This document shows positions 34,691-40,819 of a DNA stretch of 40,819 bases, one piece after another. Under the pieces are notes generated by a model. The model saw only the letters and a program-made list of their open reading frames with translations. It was not told the DNA's origin and did no database searches. This DNA is from Bacteroidota bacterium (lineage in GTDB: Bacteria; Bacteroidota; Bacteroidia; Bacteroidales; WCHB1-69). Each line of letters begins with the position of its first letter. The stretch's first letter is position 1. Where the stretch lies: assembly GCA_023413895.1 (NCBI GenBank), contig JAEZOU010000026.1, positions 1-40,819 of the forward strand, read 5' to 3'. Position numbers and translations under genes: made by a program.

Positions 34691-34870
34691 TTTGGGCGTG
34701 TCGGCTCTTTTCCCCGCACCTTGCCGCCCGCTCGCCGTCGGGCTATCCGCTCAAATTTCGCGCCTCCTTCTCGCGCTTCTATCTTTCTCTAAAACCAAAT
34801 TATAGGTGCTAAACTCTATCTACTAAGTTCTTAACTCGGCGCTCATAACCGCTTCTATCCCTCACGCACC
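34691..34870 (-). repeat. Dispersed intergenic element, copy D (reverse)
   Basis: Fourth copy of the family. Block 1 reads GCTCATAACCGCT at 34841-34853, block 2 CTCGCCGTCGGGCT at 34731-34744 and CCGCTCAAATTT at 34747-34758, and block 3 TGGGCGTGTCGGCTC near 34693-34707. On the minus strand it ends 131 bases before the type IX cargo gene and lies after the M16 gene terminator. Together with the promoter candidate and terminator it accounts for the 467-base gap 34561-35027. Confidence 0.85.
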
Positions 34871-34970
34871 GTACTGCGAAAATTTTGGCGCCATGTGTCA
34901 AAAATTAGGATTGCGTTCTTTTTTTACCTATTTTGTGTAAGCGCTTTTTACTCTCCATAATACCAATTAC

Positions 34971-35000
34971 TAAAAATGGCTGAGTTTCTTGAACCCAGCC
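34971..35000 (-). terminator. Rho-independent terminator of the M16 peptidase gene
   Basis: On the minus strand TGGCTGGGTT and AACTCAGCCA form a stem with a short loop (34977-35001 region) followed by TTTTTA (34971-34976). It lies about 27 bases after the M16 stop. Confidence 0.75.
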
Positions 35001-35027
35001 ATCTGTAAAACTCAGAAAATGATATTT

Positions 35028-37949
35028 TTAGAATCCAAAAATATCTTCAAGTTGTAGTTTGGTTACTTTTCCATATTTACTCAATGCGTTGAAGTCCATA
35101 TCTTCCTCTTTACCCAAAACCATTACAGTTTTCTTTTGACCTTTGATATATTTTTGGTTGAAGTCGATAATATCTTGCATGGTCATTGTTGGATAAGCTT
35201 CGAAAAGCATTTGAGCGCGGGTTTTCTTCATATCATATCCCATCTTTTCGTAGTTCAAGTAGTTGAAGATGATATTGCGTTTGGTAGTACGTGAAGTACG
35301 AATGTTAGAGATGAGCGATTCTTTCGCCAATTGGAAGTTGGTTTCAGCTACAGGCATATTGTTGAAAAGGTCTTCAAAAGCTGCTAATGCGTCTAACAAT
35401 TTGTCATTTTGTGTAGCAATAAATGCCCAATTAAGGTAGTAACCATCTCTTTGGTTAGGTTGAGAGTAGTAAGCTTGTGCACTATATGCCAAACTTCTCT
35501 TCTCACGCATCTCTTGGAATACAATTGCGTTCATACTTCCACCAAAATATTCGTTGTAAAGGTTGATCTGTGGAGCCAATTTGAGGTTGAGCTTCATTCC
35601 GCGTGAGTATTCACGAAGGTAAGATTGTTTTGCATCGTAGTTTACAAACAATACGTTTCCTTGAGTAACTTCTTGTGGAATAAGCGTTTTATTTTCAGGA
35701 GATTTTGAGAATTTTGCAGGTACAGTGTGAATGCGGCTAACAATGCTTTTTACATTTTCAAGATTTTCGGGTCCGTAGTAAAGAATGCGGTGTTTGTATT
35801 GGAAAAGATTGCGAATGATATTCACTAAATCTTGAGATTTAAAAGCTTTTAACTCTTTTTCGTTAAATTGATTTTTTGTTGGAGAGGATTCACCATAAAC
35901 GCCATAATTATATAGAGCTGAGAAAACAGATTGTTGGTTAGCTTTGCTATCGTTGCGAGATTTGACAATACGAGAAACTAATTTTTCCCAAGCAGCATCG
36001 TTAGGTTGTACGTTGCTGAAAATCTCTTCAACAAGAAGCATCGCTTTTTCCATATTTTCGCTCAAACCGCTAATGCTTACAATGATGTTTTCGTTGTTTA
36101 CACTGAAAGAGTAGTTACATGCTAATTTGTAAAATTCCTCTTGTAATTGCTCTGCTGTGTATTTTGTGGTAGATAAATAATCTAAAAGGTCTGCTGCTAA
36201 GTCGAAAGTTTTGTCTGCTAAATATCCGAAGTCGAAATAATAATCTAAATTGAAAGTTTTATTCTCAACGTTTTCAACATAAAGTACTTCCAAACCATTG
36301 TTTAGTTTAGATTTGGTCATATCTTTGCTGAAATTAACAAAAACAGGTTCAATAGGTGTAACCTTAAGAGATTTAATCTCTTTCAAAAATGCACTTTCTT
36401 CGTTACGTCCCACTTCAATAGGTGTGATCGGTGGTTTGGCAACTTTCGCAACGTCGTTAGGGGTACCTTGTTTTTTGTTCACAACCACAAAGTTGTTGTC
36501 TTTGAAGATTTTGTTGGCAAAATTAACGATATCTTTCTTCGTGATTTTTCCTAACTCGTTAATCTCGTTTACTACATCACCCCAATTTTGATGTTCTACA
36601 AAAGCGTATGCCATTTGACTTGCACGGCTATTGCTGCTTTCTGCACGTTTCATAATGCTAAGTTTCATGTTGTTGATGGCTGCTTCCAGAAGCCAATCTT
36701 CAAATTGTCCCTCTTTTACAAGTTTAATTTGCTCAAAAAGGAGTTTCTGAACATCTTCTAAAGATTGTCCCTTCATTGGGCGACCGCCAAACATAAATGC
36801 TGCATAGTCGTTGAGCGAGTAAACGCCAGCATATGCACCCATACATTTTTGTTGTTGGTTCAAATTCAAGTCAATCAAACCACATTTTCCATTGTTCAAT
36901 ACAGATTCAAGAAGGTTTGCCAAAAGTACATCGTGACTGCCATTCCCATTGTCAATGCGATAAGCAATGATGGTGTTTTCTGCTTCCAAACCTACTACCT
37001 CTTTGATAATAGGACTGGTAATTGGTGCTTCAGGAGTTTTTTGGAATACAGGAACTTCACTAGGCTTCATATTTCCCCAATATTTATCAATAATTTTGAT
37101 AGCTTCATCAGGATTAAAGTCACCAGCCATACTGATACAGATGTTGTTAGGAACATAGTATTGAGCAACAAAATTTCGGATATTGCGCATTGATGGGTTT
37201 TTCAAATGTTCAGCTTCTCCCAAAGTGGTTTGTGTTCCGTAAGGATGGTGTGGGAAAAGTGCTGAAAGCATCGCTTCGTTGGCTTTTCTTCCATCTTTGG
37301 TCAAACTCATATTTTTTTCTTCATAAATGGTTTCCAATTCGGTGTGGAAAAGACGCAAAACTAAGTTCTCGAAACGGTCAGCCTGAATCATTGCCCAAGC
37401 CTCAAGTTGGTTGTTCGGAATGTTCTCAACGTACATAGTGTAGTCGTTGCTTGTAAAAGCGTTGGTTCCGGTAGAACCTATAGCAGACATTGCTTTGTCA
37501 TATTCGTTGGCAATTGCCAATTTTGAAGCTTCGTAAGAGAGACTGTCAATCATTTTGTAGATGGCTGTGCGTGTAGTTTGATCTTCAAACATACGATAAG
37601 CCTCGAACAGATCTTCAATCTTTTGAATGAGAACTTTCTCTTTTTCCCAATCTTTAGTTCCTAATTTTTCTGTTCCTTTGAACATCATGTGTTCCAAGTA
37701 GTGCGCTAAACCAGTAGTTTCTGCAGGGTCGTTCTTACTTCCAGCTCGTACAGCAATGTAGGTCTGGATTTTAGGTGCATCTTTGTAAACACTCATAAAT
37801 ACTTTTAAGCCATTGTCTAAGGTGTATTCCCTAATTTGCAATGGGTCATTTGGATAGGTAACATAATTGTAGTTTTTCTGTGCCATTAATGAGGTTACAG
37901 AAATAATCAAAACTACAATCGTACTGATTAATAATCTGATTTTTTTCAT
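35028..37949 (-). CDS. M16 family zinc metallopeptidase (two-domain, exported)
   Basis: The 973-residue protein has a signal peptide (1-23, ending SLMA) and the inverted zinc motif HYLEH at 83-87, with the third ligand expected in ELETIYEEKN about 75 residues on. The N-terminal active M16 half (about 40-500) is followed by a second half (about 540-950) without the HxxEH motif, the usual inactive partner; SMNAIVFQEMREKRSLAYSA marks the substrate-holding region. The length is typical of Bacteroidetes periplasmic M16 peptidases. It would degrade peptides in the envelope. A terminator follows, and a -7-like element is upstream. Another M16 gene end lies at 40469, one gene away. Identification is secure. 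Confidence 0.94.
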   Translation of the reverse strand: MKKIRLLISTIVVLIISVTSLMAQKNYNYVTYPNDPLQIREYTLDNGLKVFMSVYKDAPKIQTYIAVRAGSKNDPAETTGLAHYLEHMMFKGTEKLGTKDWEKEKVLIQKIEDLFEAYRMFEDQTTRTAIYKMIDSLSYEASKLAIANEYDKAMSAIGSTGTNAFTSNDYTMYVENIPNNQLEAWAMIQADRFENLVLRLFHTELETIYEEKNMSLTKDGRKANEAMLSALFPHHPYGTQTTLGEAEHLKNPSMRNIRNFVAQYYVPNNICISMAGDFNPDEAIKIIDKYWGNMKPSEVPVFQKTPEAPITSPIIKEVVGLEAENTIIAYRIDNGNGSHDVLLANLLESVLNNGKCGLIDLNLNQQQKCMGAYAGVYSLNDYAAFMFGGRPMKGQSLEDVQKLLFEQIKLVKEGQFEDWLLEAAINNMKLSIMKRAESSNSRASQMAYAFVEHQNWGDVVNEINELGKITKKDIVNFANKIFKDNNFVVVNKKQGTPNDVAKVAKPPITPIEVGRNEESAFLKEIKSLKVTPIEPVFVNFSKDMTKSKLNNGLEVLYVENVENKTFNLDYYFDFGYLADKTFDLAADLLDYLSTTKYTAEQLQEEFYKLACNYSFSVNNENIIVSISGLSENMEKAMLLVEEIFSNVQPNDAAWEKLVSRIVKSRNDSKANQQSVFSALYNYGVYGESSPTKNQFNEKELKAFKSQDLVNIIRNLFQYKHRILYYGPENLENVKSIVSRIHTVPAKFSKSPENKTLIPQEVTQGNVLFVNYDAKQSYLREYSRGMKLNLKLAPQINLYNEYFGGSMNAIVFQEMREKRSLAYSAQAYYSQPNQRDGYYLNWAFIATQNDKLLDALAAFEDLFNNMPVAETNFQLAKESLISNIRTSRTTKRNIIFNYLNYEKMGYDMKKTRAQMLFEAYPTMTMQDIIDFNQKYIKGQKKTVMVLGKEEDMDFNALSKYGKVTKLQLEDIFGF

Positions 37950-38051
37950 AATTCGTTTGTTTTATTAATTTGACTTTTATGATTTTCTTTTCTAATGGTA
38001 TGATTAATATTGGACAATCCTATTTTCTGTATAAAAAATTGTTAGAATTGG

Positions 38052-38059
38052 CAAAAATA
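38052..38059 (-). promoter_or_regulatory. Candidate -7 element of the M16 gene
   Basis: On the minus strand this reads TATTTTTG, a TAnnTTTG match, about 100 bases before the M16 ATG. A -33 TTTG is not evident, so support is weak. Confidence 0.3.
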
Positions 38060-38100
38060 TGATTTTTTCTTTTTATTTTGGAATGAAAATGGACGTTTGA

Positions 38101-40311
38101 CTAATTTTTTTGTCGAATATGTTTCCCGCCGCGCCGAATGGAAACTTTAGCTTTAGCATCTTGAATTATCTTTCCGTTGTCAATAAGTGTTGCTCCAGCG
38201 TTTACAATGAGTTTACTACCGCTGCTTAATGTGAGTATCGCTCCTTCGTTCAGTTGCAAGGTTGACCCTCTTTTTATTCGCAGCGTTGCACCTTCCGTTA
38301 GCGTGAACTGTGCATTGCTGTCAATCTCCAAAACGCTTTTCTCTTCTATAGAAACAACACTTCCTGCCTCTTGTAAAAAGTCGCTTCCCGCTTCGCAAAC
38401 CCATCGGGAGGTTGGCGCAAAGTATCCGCTTTCCGCATCACGTTCAAATTGTGCTGGCGTTAGGTTTTGCGTAATTGTCAAGCTGTTGCCTTGCGTTAAA
38501 ACAGCACGCTCGCGCAAGGATATGTTGCCCGTCCAAATGGCTGAGTTGGTGATGTTGTAGTCGTCCCAGCGAATGTGAACTACAAAGGTGCCATTTTCCT
38601 GTGGAACCATCTCAATACTTAAACCACTTAAATAGGTAGTTAGTGTGTTTTTGTTGGCCATTCTGGTGCTGTTGGAAGCGCCTCCATAACTCAGGTAGTT
38701 GTAGTATGTTCTTGTGTTACAAGTGCTTGGGTTGGTTCCCATATTCAGTTTGGTTGCTGTTGTAAAAGCATCAAAATTATCTCCGTAGCTTGGAAGATTG
38801 TCCCAATATCGACCATTTTTCTCGATTCGCCAAGCGTGTTTTCTGTGGTTTAGGGTTAGCTTTTGTGCGGCATCGTCAGGCGTAAAAAACTCCTCCATAT
38901 CGTGGTAGCCTCCAAACGGGTTGGCGTCTTCTCGCCGATGATGGTAGTTGTAAGTCCCCCAATTGATACATTGGTATTGGTAAGGCGCTGCCGTATCAAC
39001 CACTAAAGCATAGTTCCAAAAACCTTCCGCAGGAATAGCTCGCAGATTGTCACGCTCGTGAATCTGAGGATGGGAAAGGTCGTCTCTGCCCACCTGATAG
39101 TATGCGTAAATCCCAGCGCTACCTTTGGGCCGACAATCGTTTTCAGAAAATTGCATAAAGTCCAATTTATTATTCTTTCCTATCTGATGATTCTCTAACC
39201 AAATATATTGATTAGAAGAGTTTTCGCTATCTTTATACGGCAATTTGATGCGAATAACATCTCCCGTTGTAATAAAGTCGCGTAGCGTAAAGCTGCAGTT
39301 GCCATTTTCGCGTGTTATGTCTGAAGGAATCGATTGCTGATTGTTGGCGTCGTGAGCGGAAATAAAATCTATTGCTTCGGGGTGTTTCCAGTGCATGCGC
39401 CAACGTTCATAGCCATTGCAGCAAACCAAACTGGAGCCGTTGCTGCCCATTAGTCCATAACCGCCTTGTATAGAGATGAATGGCATAAAAATATTGCCGC
39501 TTCCGCGATGGTTGCCGCCAGTGGTATGAAACTCATTGCCGCCAAAGAGTAGGTGCGAGAGTTCGTGCATTAAGATGGAAGTGGGGTTGATGCCAACATT
39601 ACTATTGCCAACGCATTGAAAACTTCCTCTGCCAGAAAATGGATACTCGGTGCCGTTAATGAGTAGTTTTTCACCCTTGAGTAGGGAAGGGGAGACCAAT
39701 CCGCTGCCAGCATTGCTGCCACCATAGTTTTGTGTGATATTGCGGACGAGAAATTGCGCAAAGAAGATAGATTGCTCGCCCGCAAGCGCATAGTCTTCAA
39801 TATGGTTGTGGCCATAAATCGCTTTTAAACCACCATTTCTGTTAATCTGTTCCACTACAGCATGGATAATTGTGCGGGAACTGAAGGAGCCGTGCTCTAA
39901 AATGGAACTCTCTTTGATATTCACCACCATAAAATCTCCTGTAATTTGTAAAGCATCGAAGGAGGATTCCCCATAAATTCGTGTCATCGTGCCCCGAAGA
40001 TTTTGCGGGTTATAGATGGTGTCCAAAAGTTCTAACATATAGGTGGGACGGGGCGCTGTGTTAATACCTTCTCGCGTAGCAATAGGCCAAAATTTACTGC
40101 TTTCTACATAGTTGCGATCAGGATTTATATCGTAAATGATGTTGATAAAGATGGTTAATGCCCGAAATTTCTGGTTAGGATCAATGCCGTACCCTTCCCA
40201 GCTGTATTGTGGTTGGGCGTATGAATGATGAGATGTTAAAAAGATAAGTAGTATAAATAATGCTGAAAAACCTTTTCTTCCCAAACGGTAACAACTCTCT
40301 TTTTTTGTCAT
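38101..40311 (-). CDS. Secreted zinc metallopeptidase with C-terminal repeat ladder
   Basis: The 736-residue protein starts with a membrane-export signal (about 12-32, ending SYAQ after a basic N-terminus). The zinc site is HELSH at 249-253, extended as HELSHLLFGGNEFH with a His at 262, and GGYGLMGSNG (283-292) may act as a Met-turn; this recalls M6-like and other metzincin-related secreted peptidases. The last 90 residues are a ladder of short repeats (TLTEGATLRI, TLQLNEGAILTL, LIVNAGATLID), likely a beta-solenoid. I see no typical type IX sorting domain at the end. It lies between two M16 peptidase genes on the same strand. A metallopeptidase call is well supported; the exact family is not. 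Confidence 0.8.
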   Translation of the reverse strand: MTKKESCYRLGRKGFSALFILLIFLTSHHSYAQPQYSWEGYGIDPNQKFRALTIFINIIYDINPDRNYVESSKFWPIATREGINTAPRPTYMLELLDTIYNPQNLRGTMTRIYGESSFDALQITGDFMVVNIKESSILEHGSFSSRTIIHAVVEQINRNGGLKAIYGHNHIEDYALAGEQSIFFAQFLVRNITQNYGGSNAGSGLVSPSLLKGEKLLINGTEYPFSGRGSFQCVGNSNVGINPTSILMHELSHLLFGGNEFHTTGGNHRGSGNIFMPFISIQGGYGLMGSNGSSLVCCNGYERWRMHWKHPEAIDFISAHDANNQQSIPSDITRENGNCSFTLRDFITTGDVIRIKLPYKDSENSSNQYIWLENHQIGKNNKLDFMQFSENDCRPKGSAGIYAYYQVGRDDLSHPQIHERDNLRAIPAEGFWNYALVVDTAAPYQYQCINWGTYNYHHRREDANPFGGYHDMEEFFTPDDAAQKLTLNHRKHAWRIEKNGRYWDNLPSYGDNFDAFTTATKLNMGTNPSTCNTRTYYNYLSYGGASNSTRMANKNTLTTYLSGLSIEMVPQENGTFVVHIRWDDYNITNSAIWTGNISLRERAVLTQGNSLTITQNLTPAQFERDAESGYFAPTSRWVCEAGSDFLQEAGSVVSIEEKSVLEIDSNAQFTLTEGATLRIKRGSTLQLNEGAILTLSSGSKLIVNAGATLIDNGKIIQDAKAKVSIRRGGKHIRQKN

Positions 40312-40468
40312 ATTTGTAATATAAATGTATATCCTTTTTTCGTATTATCGAATACTAATTGAAAGAGATAAAAATAGCGTTCTGATATTTTTTAGTTGTA
40401 AATTATGTGATTGTATTAGATTGGCTTTGTTATGAGATAAGGTGATATTTATGAAGAATAATATTTTC

Positions 40469-40819
40469 TTACTTCCTAAAAATTAAGGTGGAGAATTGCT
40501 CGACATCGAGAATCTCATTGGCAACTTCCAAAATCTGTTCTGAAGTTATTTTTTCAAATATTGCCACCGATTCGTCAAGCGTCTCCACTTCGTCAAAAAA
40601 GAGCGCACTTCTGCCTAATGCAATCATCTCGTTAAGTTTCGCTTCGTTTGAAATGGCTAACTGCCCGAGAAACTGCTTGATGGCGTAGTGCAACTGCATC
40701 GTGCCTAAACGGTTTTTCTTCACTTTTTCAATCTCCCGATAGGCTACATCTAAACATTTGTCAACCATCGAACTGTCACAGCCAATGTAGAAGGAGAGAA
40801 GCCCAGAGTCGGAAAATGG
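40469..40819 (-). CDS. M16 family peptidase, C-terminal fragment cut by window edge
   Basis: The frame is open from the window end to a TAA at 40469-40471, giving 116 residues. It begins HFSDSGLLSFYIGCDSS and continues VDKCLDVAYREIEKV, a pattern typical of the second half of M16 (insulinase-family) peptidases where the chain forms the substrate clamp; RLGTMQLHYAIKQFLGQLAI and ESVAIFEKITSEQILEVANE follow. The N-terminus, including any HxxEH zinc motif, is outside. An internal ATG at 40768 is not a true start. It ends 157 bases before the start side of the metallopeptidase gene, on the same strand. Confidence 0.85.
   Translation of the reverse strand, partial: PFSDSGLLSFYIGCDSSMVDKCLDVAYREIEKVKKNRLGTMQLHYAIKQFLGQLAISNEAKLNEMIALGRSALFFDEVETLDESVAIFEKITSEQILEVANEILDVEQFSTLIFRK

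Overview
The window reads as chromosomal DNA of a Bacteroidetes bacterium, most likely a member of the order Bacteroidales that has a type IX secretion system. The evidence is a TonB-dependent receptor with a carboxypeptidase-regulatory N-terminus paired with a DUF4249 lipoprotein, a secreted protein ending in a type IX sorting domain, a Bat-type von Willebrand protein, two-domain M16 peptidases, a second-type QueA, and promoter candidates of the TAnnTTTG form. There are no rRNA or tRNA genes, no CRISPR array and no recognisable transposase.

Region 1 (1-7598, minus strand) is a type I restriction-modification locus of the EcoR124I-like family: hsdR, hsdM, a GmrSD-like DUF262/DUF1524 protein, and a DUF1016 (YhcG-like) nuclease cut by the window edge. 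No specificity subunit is present inside the window. Region 2 (7738-12709, plus strand) holds a MATE efflux pump and the TonB receptor/DUF4249 lipoprotein pair.

Region 3 (13108-23888, minus strand) is a compact eight-gene operon. In transcription order it reads: XRE regulator, DUF2971 protein, hsdM, DUF1016 nuclease, hsdS, Fic protein, hsdR, and a DinD/RhuM-type fusion. Several junctions overlap by 4 to 20 bases. It is a complete type I system of a different family from region 1, with three or more accessory genes. The Fic gene carries three perfect-length 11-bp tandem units. Gain or loss of one unit would truncate the protein right after the Fic domain, so it is a candidate phase-variable switch.

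Region 4 (24202-33391, plus strand) is housekeeping and transport: a secreted choloylglycine-hydrolase-family enzyme with its own terminator, then fumarase, malic enzyme and queA in a tight operon, a BatB-BatC fusion, and a sodium:solute symporter. Region 5 (33580-40819, minus strand) is exported proteins: a type IX cargo protein, a large M16 peptidase, a secreted zinc metallopeptidase, and the C-terminus of another M16 peptidase.

The least explained feature is a family of four intergenic elements (about 180-250 bp, at 9126, 12762, 25456 and 34691) with three shared sequence blocks. Two are on each strand. The first two face each other across the TonB receptor pair and the last two face each other across region 4. 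Three of the four sit directly upstream of a gene on their own strand. I cannot assign them to a known RNA or mobile element from the sequence alone.
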